Positions 55,214 through 63,402 of a stretch of 64,000 nucleotides of DNA are shown here, in pieces. How positions within the stretch are numbered: position 1 is the stretch's first letter; every line of letters starts with the position of its first letter. The notes below the pieces were generated by a model. That model was not told the origin of the DNA and made no database searches. It was given only the letters and a program-made list of their open reading frames with translations. The DNA is taken from assembly GCA_034519525.1 (NCBI GenBank), contig JAXHOJ010000034.1, positions 1-64,000 of the forward strand. Direction: 5' to 3'. The DNA comes from Gemmobacter sp034519525 (GTDB taxonomy: Bacteria; Pseudomonadota; Alphaproteobacteria; Rhodobacterales; Rhodobacteraceae). The translations under genes and the position numbers were made by a program.

Positions 55214-55660
55214 ATGAAACCTCAAAGCCCCCGCCTGGCCACCCGCGCGCTGATCCTGCAGGACGACCGCTTGCTGCTGGTCAATGCCTTTCCCATCGGC
55301 AAATCCGATCTGTGGTGCGCCCCCGGCGGCGGGGTAGAGCGGGGCCGGGGCCTGCCCGCCAATCTGGCCCGCGAAGTGTTCGAGGAAACCGGGCTGACGG
55401 TGGCGGTGGGGGATCCTGCGCTGATCAATGAATTTCATGATCCGCATGGCACCTTTCATCAGGTGGATATCTATTTCCGCTGCACCATCACGGCAGGCCA
55501 GCTGCGCGATGACTGGCGTGACCCAGAAGGCATTGTGACCGAGCGGCGGTTCTTCAACCGGGCCGAGCTGGGCCGCATCCGGTTCAAGCCCGACAGCCTG
55601 CCTTCCGCCGCCTGGGGCGAGGGCATCCTCTATGACCCGCTGGAGCCGATCGTGCGATGA
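55214..55660 (+). CDS. Nudix hydrolase
   Basis: This is a 148-residue Nudix pyrophosphohydrolase. The Nudix box is complete: GGGVERGRGLPANLAREVFEETGL supplies the G, the RE and the EExG elements. N-terminal TRALILQDDRLLLVNAF and the aromatic WCAP loop precede it. The start at 55214 is the first ATG after the divergent lipase. The stop overlaps the Gre-factor start by ATGA, opening a three-gene overlapping run. The nucleotide substrate cannot be predicted. Confidence 0.87.
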   Translation: MKPQSPRLATRALILQDDRLLLVNAFPIGKSDLWCAPGGGVERGRGLPANLAREVFEETGLTVAVGDPALINEFHDPHGTFHQVDIYFRCTITAGQLRDDWRDPEGIVTERRFFNRAELGRIRFKPDSLPSAAWGEGILYDPLEPIVR

Positions 55661-56163
55661 GCCGGGCTTTCGTCAAGGAAGATGGCACCGATCTGGCGCC
55701 GCTGCCCGACCTGCCGGTTTCGCCGCATCCGAATTACGTCACCCCGCGCGGGCTGGCGGCGCTGCAGGCGCGGTTGCTGGCGGTGCAGGCTGAGCTGGCC
55801 GCTTTGCGCGCCCGGCCTGACCGGCTGGACAAGCAGCCCGAGGCAGCGGCAGAGCGCGACATCCGCTATCTGGAGGCGCGGCTGCGGTCGGCCATCCCGA
55901 TTGATCCGGCAAGCCACAGGGGCGATGCCGTGGCCTTTGGCCATCGGGTGACGGTGGCGGATGCCGAAGGGCGGCAGGCCTGGTACGAGATCACCGGCGA
56001 GGATGAAGCCGATGCAAGCCTGGGCCGCATTGCCCCCCATGCACCGCTGGCCCGCGCCCTGATCGGGGCCGAGGTGGGGGATCAGGTGATCTGGCGCCGC
56101 CCATCCGGGGCCGTGACGCTGGAGATCCTGCACATAGGCCTGCCTGATGATCCGCGAACTTGA
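55657..56163 (+). CDS. GreA/GreB-family elongation factor-like protein
   Basis: This is a 168-residue Gre-factor homologue. The N-terminal coiled-coil region (LAALQARLLAVQAELAALRARPDRLDKQPEAAAERDIRYLEARL) is similar in length to GreB's. It lacks the usual paired acidic tip residues in an obvious place, so transcript-cleavage activity is uncertain. The C-terminal FKBP-like domain reads HRVTVADAEGRQAWYEITG, then PHAPLARALIGAEVGDQVIWRRPSGAVTLEIL. The gene overlaps its neighbours on both sides (4 and 17 bases). It may be a secondary-channel regulator such as Rnk or a Gfh-type factor. Confidence 0.82.
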   Translation: MSRAFVKEDGTDLAPLPDLPVSPHPNYVTPRGLAALQARLLAVQAELAALRARPDRLDKQPEAAAERDIRYLEARLRSAIPIDPASHRGDAVAFGHRVTVADAEGRQAWYEITGEDEADASLGRIAPHAPLARALIGAEVGDQVIWRRPSGAVTLEILHIGLPDDPRT

Positions 56164-56638
56164 TCCCGTCACCGACCGCGCGGCGGTCGAGGCGCTGTTT
56201 CTGGTGGCGGCCGATTATATCGCGCTGGAAACCGGCCTGCCGGTGGATGGCACGCAGGCGGCCGATTTCTTTGCCGATGCCCCGCCGGGGATCGACCCCG
56301 CCACCAGCCTGCGACTGGGGCTGTTCGGCCCTGCGGGGCGGCTGGAAGGGCTGGCCGAGGTGGCCTTTGGCTATCCCGCGGCAGGCGATGCCTATATCGG
56401 GTTGATGCTGTTTGCCGCGACCGCGCGCGGCACCGGCCATGGTGCGCGCCTGTTGCGCGGCATCGAAGACCGCGCCCGCCAGCGGGGGGCCACCCGGCTG
56501 CTGCTGGCGGTGCTGGAGGCAAACCCCAAGGGCCGTGCTTTCTGGCAGCGCGAGGGGTTTGCAGTGGAGCAGAGCTTCCCGGTGGCCGAGATGGGGCTGC
56601 GCCGCCATATCCGCCACCGGATGATGAAGCCGCTTTAG
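56147..56638 (+). CDS. GNAT-family N-acetyltransferase
   Basis: This is a 163-residue acetyltransferase with the core YIGLMLFAATARGTGHGARLLRGIEDRARQRG (acetyl-CoA loop RGTGHG). The C-terminal motif LLAVLEANPKGRAFWQREGFAVEQ follows. It overlaps the Gre-like gene by 17 bases. Its stop overlaps the convergent alpha-glucosidase stop by four bases. The acceptor substrate is unknown. Confidence 0.83.
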   Translation: MIRELDPVTDRAAVEALFLVAADYIALETGLPVDGTQAADFFADAPPGIDPATSLRLGLFGPAGRLEGLAEVAFGYPAAGDAYIGLMLFAATARGTGHGARLLRGIEDRARQRGATRLLLAVLEANPKGRAFWQREGFAVEQSFPVAEMGLRRHIRHRMMKPL

Positions 56639-58245
56639 CCCGCCTTTGCCTCGGCATCGCAGCTGGCCCAGAGCCAGCCGCAGGGCGCCAGCACCAGTTT
56701 GCCTGCGGCCAGTGTCGCGCCGTCCTGCGGGCCGTCCAGCGCCGTCAGACCGGCGACCGGCACCACCTGCGCCTTGTCGGACAGGTTGAACAGGCACAGA
56801 ACCGATCCTTCTGCCGTATCGCGCCGGAAGGCCAGCAGCGGTTCGGGCACGTCGAAGAAGGTGCTGCGGCCCACGCGCAGCGCCGATCCCCGGCGCCAGG
56901 CCAGCAGCGCACGATAGGTTTCCAGCACCGATCCCGCCACGCCCTCCTGCGCCATCACATTGCGCGCCAGCTGCGGCGCCTTCACCGGCAGCCAGGGCGT
57001 GCCGCCGGTAAAGCCGCCCTGCGCCGTGCCATCCCAGACCATCGGGGTACGGCAGCCGTCGCGCCCCTTGTAATCGGGCCAGAACTTGAAGCCGGGCGGA
57101 TCGGTCAGCTCGTGAAACTCGATGTCGGTTTCGGTCTGGCCCAGCTCCTCGCCCTGATAAAGACAGATAGAGCCTTCAAAGCTCAGCAGCAGCGCCGCCG
57201 CCAGCCGGGCCACGGCATCGGTGCTGCCATAGTTTTCCCACCGCGTCGCATGGCGGATCACGTCATGGTTGGAAAAGGCCCACATCGGCCAGCCATCGGG
57301 CGCGGCCTTGAAGAAGCCCTCCACCCGGCTGCGGAAATGGCTCTGGCTGAACTTCGGCCCCAGCAGATCAAAGCTGTAGGCCATGTGGAGGCGGCCATCG
57401 CTGGTATATTCTTCCATGATCTTCAGCGCGCGGCGCGGATTGTCGCCCACCTCGCCCACCATGGTGCGATTGTCGTATTCATCCAGCAGGACGCGCATCC
57501 GGGCCAGGAAATCCAGGTTTTCCGGCCGTGTCTTGGAATATTCGTGGTCCTGCATCTCGTAGGGGTTCACCGCCGGAAGGTTGTCTTCCGTGGGTTCCGG
57601 CCCGTTGTCACGCAGCTTCGGATCGTGGAAATAGTAATTCACCGTATCCAGCCGGAAGCCATCCACCCCGCGATCCAGCCAGAAGCGCAGCACCGAAAGC
57701 GCCCAATCCTGCACCTCGGGGTTGTGAAAGTTCAGATCGGGCTGCGAAGGCAGGAAGTTGTGCAGGTAATACTGCCGCCGCCGCGTATCCCATTCCCAGG
57801 CGCTGCCACCAAAGACGGAAAGCCAGTTGTTGGGCGGGCTGCCATCGGGTTTGGCATCGGCCCAGACATACCAATCGGCCTTGGCACTGTCGCGCGACCG
57901 GCGGCTGTCGGCAAAGAACGGGTGCTGATCCGAGGAATGGCTGATGACCTGATCAATGATGACCTTCAGCCCCAGATCATGCGCCCGCGCCACCAGCGTA
58001 TCAAAATCCTCCAGCGTGCCGAACAGCGGGTCGATGTCGCAGTAATCGGAAACGTCATAGCCCATATCGGCCATCGGGCTGCGAAACACCGGCGAAAGCC
58101 AGATCGCATCGGCGCCCAGCCGGGCCACATGATCCAGCCGGTGGGTGATGCCCTTCAGATCACCGATGCCGTCATCATCCGAATCCTGAAACGACCGGGG
58201 ATAGATCTGATAGACCACCGCACCCCGCCACCAATCACCAACCAT
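56635..58245 (-). CDS. alpha-glucosidase (GH13)
   Basis: This GH13 enzyme of 536 residues hydrolyses terminal alpha-glucosidic bonds in maltose, sucrose or related oligosaccharides. Ordered motifs are WWRGAVVYQIYPRSFQDSD, DGIGDLKGI, GLKVIIDQVISHSSDQH (region I), DGFRLDTVNYYFHD (region II, nucleophile aspartate), MVGEVGDNP (acid/base glutamate) and AFSNHDVIRH (region IV). No signal peptide is seen, so it is cytoplasmic. I start it at 58245 (MVGDWWRGA). The longer open frame upstream is not family-like. The usual aglEFGAK transport genes are not beside it. Confidence 0.93.
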   Translation of the reverse strand: MVGDWWRGAVVYQIYPRSFQDSDDDGIGDLKGITHRLDHVARLGADAIWLSPVFRSPMADMGYDVSDYCDIDPLFGTLEDFDTLVARAHDLGLKVIIDQVISHSSDQHPFFADSRRSRDSAKADWYVWADAKPDGSPPNNWLSVFGGSAWEWDTRRRQYYLHNFLPSQPDLNFHNPEVQDWALSVLRFWLDRGVDGFRLDTVNYYFHDPKLRDNGPEPTEDNLPAVNPYEMQDHEYSKTRPENLDFLARMRVLLDEYDNRTMVGEVGDNPRRALKIMEEYTSDGRLHMAYSFDLLGPKFSQSHFRSRVEGFFKAAPDGWPMWAFSNHDVIRHATRWENYGSTDAVARLAAALLLSFEGSICLYQGEELGQTETDIEFHELTDPPGFKFWPDYKGRDGCRTPMVWDGTAQGGFTGGTPWLPVKAPQLARNVMAQEGVAGSVLETYRALLAWRRGSALRVGRSTFFDVPEPLLAFRRDTAEGSVLCLFNLSDKAQVVPVAGLTALDGPQDGATLAAGKLVLAPCGWLWASCDAEAKAG

Positions 58246-58527
58246 GCCATCCTCCGCCTGTCTGCCCTGAAATGTTTGCGGTAACGATGTGCTGGATCGC
58301 CAGCTGCCGCAAGGCAGGTTGGCGCGGTTCACAAAGCTTTTGCAATGGACCGCCGGGGAGGTGACAGGCGCGGCGATGCGCGGGGCAGGTGCGGCGGCCA
58401 AGGGTGCCAAAGCATGGGCATAAATTCATGGTCCTGCATCACGTTTCGGCATTGTGCGCATCACAATAATCACATTGACCCCGCCCGGCCGCCGCCGCAC
58501 CCTGCGCCATAACCCGGAGCGCGCATC
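58246..58527. other. intergenic region between alpha-glucosidase and MFS gene
   Basis: These 282 bases separate divergent genes and must hold both promoters. The only regulator-like sequence I can point to is CGTTACCGCAAACAT (minus strand, about 58272-58288), which resembles operators of LacI-type sugar regulators. No gene, strong hairpin or repeat is visible. Confidence 0.35.
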
Positions 58528-59769
58528 ATGACCAAGGCCCCCCTTTTCACCCCGATCCTGATCGCGGGTTGTGCCATTCTGCTGCTGAACTTTGCCCTGA
58601 GGGCGAGCTTTGGTGTGTTCCAGATCCCGATCGGGGAAGAATTCGGCTGGCCGCGCGCCGAATTCTCGCTGGCAATTGCCATCCAGAATCTGGCCTGGGG
58701 CATCGGGCAGCCGCTGTTCGGCGCCATTGCCGAACGTTTCGGCGACCGGCGGGCCATCGTTGCGGGGGCGGTGCTTTATGCGCTGGGGCTGGTGCTGTCG
58801 GCCTATGCGATGACACCGCTGGAAATGCAGATGTATGAGGTGCTGGTGGGCTTTGGCATCGCGGGCACCGGCTTTGGCGTGGTTCTGGCCGTGGTGGGCC
58901 GGGCTGCGGCGCCGGAACACCGTTCGCTGACGCTGGGCATCGCCACTGCCGCCGGTTCGGCCGGGCAGGTGATCGGCGCGCCGCTGGCGGAACTGCTGCT
59001 GCAAAGCTATCCGTGGCAGACGGTTTTCGTGATCTTTGCCTGCATCATCATGGCCACGCTGCTGGCGCTGCCCTTCCTTGGGTCATCGCAGCTGGCCAGC
59101 AAGCAGGAGCTGGAGGAAAGCCTGGGCTCGGTGCTGAACAAGGCCTTCCGCGACCCGTCTTTCATCATGATCTTCCTGGGTTTCTTTTCCTGCGGCTATC
59201 AGCTGGCCTTCATCACCGCGCATTTCCCGGCCTTTGTGACCGAGATGTGCGGCCCGATCGACCCGAACGGGCCGCTGGCGGCACTGGGCATTTCCAGCAC
59301 ATCGGCGCTGGGGGCGGTGGCCATTGCGGTGATCGGGCTGGCCAATATCGCGGGCACCATCACCGCCGGGATGCTGGGCAAGAAATACACCAAGAAATAC
59401 CTGCTGGCGGGGATCTATACCGCGCGCACCGTGGTCGCCGCGCTGTTCATCCTGCTGCCGATGACGCCGACCACCGTGCTGCTGTTCTCGCTCGCCATGG
59501 GGTCGCTGTGGCTGGCCACCGTGCCGCTGACCTCTGGCCTTGTCGCGCATATCTACGGGCTGCGCTACATGGGCACGCTCTATGGCTTTGTCTTCCTGTC
59601 GCATCAGATCGGCGGTTTTCTGGGCGTCTGGCTGGGCGGCAAGATGTATGACATCACCGGGGATTACACGCTGGTCTGGTGGATCGGCGTTGGCGTCGGC
59701 GCGTTTTCCGCCATCGTCCACCTGCCGATCCGCGAGGCACCCTGGGCCGCGAAACCGCAGGCCGCCTGA
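58528..59769 (+). CDS. MFS transporter (monocarboxylate/oxalate-formate type)
   Basis: This is a 413-residue major facilitator permease with twelve predicted helices. The N-terminal NFALRASFGVFQIPIGEEFGWPRAEFSLAIAIQNLAWGIGQPLFG and the loop AERFGDRRAIVAGAVLYALG match the monocarboxylate/oxalate-formate antiporter-like branch. The second-half equivalent is MLGKKYTKKYLLAGIYTARTVVA. The stop overlaps the start of a second permease (TGATG). The substrate is not predictable. Confidence 0.87.
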   Translation: MTKAPLFTPILIAGCAILLLNFALRASFGVFQIPIGEEFGWPRAEFSLAIAIQNLAWGIGQPLFGAIAERFGDRRAIVAGAVLYALGLVLSAYAMTPLEMQMYEVLVGFGIAGTGFGVVLAVVGRAAAPEHRSLTLGIATAAGSAGQVIGAPLAELLLQSYPWQTVFVIFACIIMATLLALPFLGSSQLASKQELEESLGSVLNKAFRDPSFIMIFLGFFSCGYQLAFITAHFPAFVTEMCGPIDPNGPLAALGISSTSALGAVAIAVIGLANIAGTITAGMLGKKYTKKYLLAGIYTARTVVAALFILLPMTPTTVLLFSLAMGSLWLATVPLTSGLVAHIYGLRYMGTLYGFVFLSHQIGGFLGVWLGGKMYDITGDYTLVWWIGVGVGAFSAIVHLPIREAPWAAKPQAA

Positions 59770-60941
59770 TGAAAACCGGCATTGCCTGCCTGGTGGCCGC
59801 CTATGTGCTGAGCCAGTTCTACCGCGCTTTTCTGGCCGTGCTGGCCCCGGTGCTGAAAGCAGATCTGGGCGTGGGGGCCGAAGATCTGGCGACGGCCTCG
59901 GGCGTCTGGTTTCTGGCATTCGCGGCGGCGCAGCTGCCGGTCGGCTGGGCGCTGGACCGGGTGGGGCCAAGGCTGACCGCTGTTGCGCTGCTGGCCTGTG
60001 GCGGGGCGGGCGGGGCGGCGGTCTTTGCCATGGCGCAGACGCCGGGCGCCATCACCTTTGCCATGGCATTGATCGGCGTCGGTTGCGCGCCTGTGCTGAT
60101 GGCGGCCTATTACATCTTTGCGCGCCAGTTTCCGCCTGCGGTCTTTGCAACGCTGGCATCGGCCACCGTGGGGATCGGCAGCCTGGGCAATATCGCCGGA
60201 AGCCTGCCGCTGGCCCGCGCGGTCGAACTGTTCGGCTGGCGTGAAACGCTGTGGGCGATGGCGGCAATCACCCTGGCGGTGGCGGCGCTGGTGCTGATCT
60301 TCACCCGCGATCCGGTTCGGATGACCGGCGGGGCCAGGGGGTCGCTGCTGGATCTGCTGCGGCTGCGCGCACTTTGGCCGGTCTTTGCCATGATGGCGGT
60401 CTGCTATCTGGCGGCAGGCGCGCTGCGCGGGCTGTGGGTCGGGCCTTATTATGCCGATGTGTTTGGCGCCGATACCGAAACGGTAGGCCGTGCCACATTG
60501 GTGATGGGGCTGGCGATGGTGGCGGGCAATTTCGCCTATGGCCCGCTGGACCGCCTGTTCCACACCCGGAAATGGGTGATCTTCTGGGGCAATGTGCTGT
60601 CGGCCCTTGCCCTGCTGGCCCTTGCCCTGCGGCCCGAAGCGGGCGGATGGATCACGCTTGGCCTTTTGTCGGCCGTGGGCTTCTTTGGCGCCACCTTCGC
60701 CATGGTCATCGCCCATGGCCGTGCCTTCATCCCGCCGCATCTGGTGGGGCGCGGTGTCACGCTGCTGAACCTGTTCGGCATCGGGGCGGTGGGCATAGCA
60801 CAGTTCCTGACCGGGCGCCTACACGCGGCCCTGCCCGCCGATCCGCCTGCCACGCCCTATGCGGCGCTGTTTCTGGTGTTCGGCCTGGTGATCCTGCTGG
60901 GGTGCCTGATCTATCTGCGCGCCGAAGACCGGGTGGATTGA
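59769..60941 (+). CDS. MFS transporter
   Basis: This is a second, unrelated major facilitator permease of 390 residues. It starts MKTGIACLVAAYVLSQFYRAFLAVLAPVLKADLGVGAEDL and carries the loop-2 equivalent VGWALDRVGPRLTAVALLACGG. It differs from its upstream neighbour in helices and loops, so this is not a recent duplication. Start and stop codons of the two genes share one base, so both are made together. The N-terminal FYRAFLAVLAP resembles nitrate/cyanate-type or sugar-type carriers only loosely. Confidence 0.85.
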   Translation: MKTGIACLVAAYVLSQFYRAFLAVLAPVLKADLGVGAEDLATASGVWFLAFAAAQLPVGWALDRVGPRLTAVALLACGGAGGAAVFAMAQTPGAITFAMALIGVGCAPVLMAAYYIFARQFPPAVFATLASATVGIGSLGNIAGSLPLARAVELFGWRETLWAMAAITLAVAALVLIFTRDPVRMTGGARGSLLDLLRLRALWPVFAMMAVCYLAAGALRGLWVGPYYADVFGADTETVGRATLVMGLAMVAGNFAYGPLDRLFHTRKWVIFWGNVLSALALLALALRPEAGGWITLGLLSAVGFFGATFAMVIAHGRAFIPPHLVGRGVTLLNLFGIGAVGIAQFLTGRLHAALPADPPATPYAALFLVFGLVILLGCLIYLRAEDRVD

Positions 60942-61008
60942 ACCGCCGCTTCCCCGTCTTCCCCTTGGCCGCCCTTGCCCCTATCTTGCGGCACAGAAAG
61001 GCAGGCCG

Positions 61009-62295
61009 ATGATCCTTTTCCCCGCCGAATACAATGCCCGCAAGGCTGCAGTCTTTGCCGCCCTGGCAGAGGCCGAGGGCAGCGCCCGTCGCCTGCCGGT
61101 GATCCCGCTCAGCTTCCGGGACTGGCCGGAAACGCCTGCCCGTGTGACCACCGCCCTGGCCCGGGCGAAACGCCAGCCGAAAGGCGCGCTGGCGCGCTGG
61201 CTGAAACGACAGCTGCTGCGCGGGCAGTATAACTGGGCGCGGGCCTATTTCACCCGCCATCCCGATCATCTGGCGCTGGCCTGGAACGGGCTTGCAGGCT
61301 CGCGCATGTGTTTCATGCAGGGCGCGCGGGATGCCGGGGCGCCCCGGCTTTACGCCGAACTGGCCCCGCTGCCCGGCCGCATCACCCTTGATCCGGCCGG
61401 GGTGAATGGCGAAGGCTCGGTGCCGCAAGACCCGGCGTTCTTTCGCCAATATGCCACAACCACCGATACCACAGGCTGGCGCGCCATCGGTGCCGGGCTG
61501 GTGGCGCGGGCCTCGCGCCGCGCGGATGTGGGGCAAGGCGCGGGCGCACTGCCCGATGCGCCGTTCCTGTTCTGCCCGCTGCAGGTGCCCGATGACAGCC
61601 AACTGACGCTGTTTGCCGGCTGGTGCGGCGGCATGGCCGGCTTTCTGGCCGCCATGACCGAGGCTGCCCGGCATCTGCCCGAAGGCTGGCATCTGCGGCT
61701 GAAAGAACATCCCTCGGCCCGGACAAGTCTGGCCCCGCTGCTGGCCCCCCTGCTGGCCACCGGGCGCGCCGTGCTGGACAATGGCACCGACAGCTTCGCC
61801 CAGATCGCGGCCAGCCGCGGGGTTGTCACCGTCAATTCCTCGATGGGGCTGCAAAGCTTCTTTCACGACAAGCCGGTGATCACCCTTGGCCGGGCCTTCT
61901 TTGCCCTGCCCGGCCTTGTCACCCCCGCCGCCGACCAGCAGGCGCTGAACAGCCTTTTTGCCAGCCCCGGCGCATTGACCTATGATGCGGCATTGCGGGC
62001 GGCCTTTCTCACCTGGCTGGACCATGTCTATTACCCGCGGTTCGACACCCCGGCAGATGCCCCGCCCCGGCATGACCGTGACGCTTTCGCCGCAAAGCTG
62101 GCCCTTGCGCGCGACTTTGCGAAATCGGCCAAGGAAACCCTTCCCCCCCCCCCCTATGCGCTAATTGGCCTCGTCGCTTTTGACACTCTCAGGAGGAAAA
62201 CCGATGGGCTACAAGGTCGTCGTCGTCGGCGCCACGGGCAACGTGGGCAAAGAAATGCTGAACATCCTCGCCGAGCGCGAGTTTCCGGTGGATGA
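61009..62295 (+). CDS. capsular polysaccharide synthesis-type protein, C-terminus uncertain at a C12 tract
   Basis: This is a protein related to capsule synthesis/export enzymes (KpsS/KpsC-like, putative Kdo or glycosyl transferase). Features are MILFPAEYNARKAAVFAALAEAEG, FLFCPLQVPDDSQLTLFAGW (the FxPLQxxxDSQ block of that family), LRLKEHPSAR and GVVTVNSSMGLQSFFHDKPVITLGRAFF. As written the frame runs on past a run of twelve C residues (62143-62154) into asd. With eleven C residues it would stop at TAA 62164 after about 384 residues, which leaves a sensible gap and free ribosome-binding site for asd. The gene follows the MFS pair by 67 bases. Confidence 0.75.
   Translation: MILFPAEYNARKAAVFAALAEAEGSARRLPVIPLSFRDWPETPARVTTALARAKRQPKGALARWLKRQLLRGQYNWARAYFTRHPDHLALAWNGLAGSRMCFMQGARDAGAPRLYAELAPLPGRITLDPAGVNGEGSVPQDPAFFRQYATTTDTTGWRAIGAGLVARASRRADVGQGAGALPDAPFLFCPLQVPDDSQLTLFAGWCGGMAGFLAAMTEAARHLPEGWHLRLKEHPSARTSLAPLLAPLLATGRAVLDNGTDSFAQIAASRGVVTVNSSMGLQSFFHDKPVITLGRAFFALPGLVTPAADQQALNSLFASPGALTYDAALRAAFLTWLDHVYYPRFDTPADAPPRHDRDAFAAKLALARDFAKSAKETLPPPPYALIGLVAFDTLRRKTDGLQGRRRRRHGQRGQRNAEHPRRARVSGG
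62143..62154 (+). repeat. C12 homopolymer at the capsule gene 3' end
   Basis: Twelve consecutive C residues. The number of C residues decides which stop is used: eleven gives TAA at 62162-62164, twelve reads on to 62295, thirteen stops soon after at TGA. The tract could be a slippage site in the cell or a sequencing artefact. Confidence 0.9.
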
Positions 62296-63226
62296 AATCG
62301 TGGCGCTGGCGTCGCGCAATTCGCTGGGTACTGAAGTCAGCTTTGGCGACAAGACTTTGAAGACCAAGGATCTGGCCGATTTCGATTTCACCGGCTGGGA
62401 TATCGCCTTCTTCGCCGTGGGGTCGGATGCCACGAAGATCTACGCCCCCAAGGCCGCAAGCCAGGGCTGCGTGGTGATCGACAATTCGTCGCTCTACCGC
62501 TACGATCCCGATGTGCCGCTGATCGTGCCGGAGGTGAACGCCGATGCGATCTATGGCTATACCAAGAAGAACATCATCGCGAACCCCAACTGCTCCACCG
62601 CGCAGATGGTCGTGGCGCTGAAGCCGCTGCATGATCGCGCCAAGATCAAGCGCGTCGTGGTCGCCACCTATCAATCCGTGTCCGGCACCGGCAAGGAAGC
62701 CATTGACGAACTGTGGAACCAGACCAAGGGCATGTATGTCCCCGGTCAGGAAGTGGCCCCCAAGGTCTATCCGAAACAGATCGCCTTCAACGTGATCCCG
62801 CATATCGACGTCTTCCTGGATGATGGTTCCACCAAGGAAGAATGGAAGATGGTCGCGGAAACGAAGAAGATCCTCGACAAGTCGATCAAGCTCACCGCCA
62901 CCTGCGTGCGCGTGCCGGTCTTCGTCGGCCATTCCGAGGCGATCAACGTCGAATTCGAAGAGCCTATCGACTGGCAGGAGGCCCAGGATATCCTGCGCGA
63001 GGCGCCAGGCATCCTGGTGATCGACAAGCGCGAGGCCGGTGGCTACATCACCCCGGTGGAATGTGTCGGCGATTACGCCACCTATGTCAGCCGGATCCGG
63101 CAGGATTCCACGGTGGAAAACGGCCTCAGCTTCTGGTGCGTGTCCGATAACCTGCGCAAGGGCGCTGCGCTGAACGCCGTGCAGATCGCCGAAGTGCTGG
63201 GCAACCGCTGCCTGAAAAAGGGCTGA
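62204..63226 (+). CDS. asd: aspartate-semialdehyde dehydrogenase
   Basis: This enzyme reduces aspartyl phosphate to aspartate semialdehyde, the branch point to lysine/diaminopimelate, threonine and methionine. The 340-residue enzyme begins MGYKVVVVGATGNVGKEMLNIL (NADP loop GATGNVG). Its nucleophile cysteine is in NIIANPNCSTAQMVVALKPLH. The substrate-binding blocks QSVSGTGKEAIDEL and RVPVFVGHSEAINVEFEEP follow. An AGGAGG site lies 7 bases before the ATG at 62204. An earlier in-frame ORF start lies in the capsule gene tail. A terminator and the 3'-end element follow. Confidence 0.97.
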   Translation: MGYKVVVVGATGNVGKEMLNILAEREFPVDEIVALASRNSLGTEVSFGDKTLKTKDLADFDFTGWDIAFFAVGSDATKIYAPKAASQGCVVIDNSSLYRYDPDVPLIVPEVNADAIYGYTKKNIIANPNCSTAQMVVALKPLHDRAKIKRVVVATYQSVSGTGKEAIDELWNQTKGMYVPGQEVAPKVYPKQIAFNVIPHIDVFLDDGSTKEEWKMVAETKKILDKSIKLTATCVRVPVFVGHSEAINVEFEEPIDWQEAQDILREAPGILVIDKREAGGYITPVECVGDYATYVSRIRQDSTVENGLSFWCVSDNLRKGAALNAVQIAEVLGNRCLKKG

Positions 63227-63246
63227 TCCGGCCCGCCTTCCCCGTC

Positions 63247-63275
63247 AAAGCCCCGCCATCGCGCGGGGCTTTTTC
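63247..63275 (+). terminator. intrinsic terminator of asd
   Basis: The stem AAAGCCCCGC-CATCGC-GCGGGGCTTT is followed by TTCC, 20 bases after the asd stop. The arms resemble those of the petC terminator. Confidence 0.88.
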
Positions 63276-63282
63276 CTGCCCG

Positions 63283-63375
63283 TTCCTCTTGGCCCAAATA
63301 CCCCCGCCGGAGGCAGGCCCGAGGCGATCCGGCCACAGGCCGGTCGCCGAGACAAAAGGCTTGCGCCGCAGGCGC
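63283..63375 (+). repeat. 3'-end element behind asd, extended hairpins
   Basis: TTCCTCTTGGCCCAAATACC runs into CCCGCCGG. An 11-bp stem follows, GGCGA-T-CCGGCC/ACA/GGCCGG-TCGCC (63323-63348), then GCGCC-GCA-GGCGC (63363-63375). It is the longest of the five copies in the window and again in the sense direction of the gene before it. Confidence 0.7.
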
Positions 63376-63402
63376 GCTATGCGATCACCGCCCGAAGCCG
63401 GG

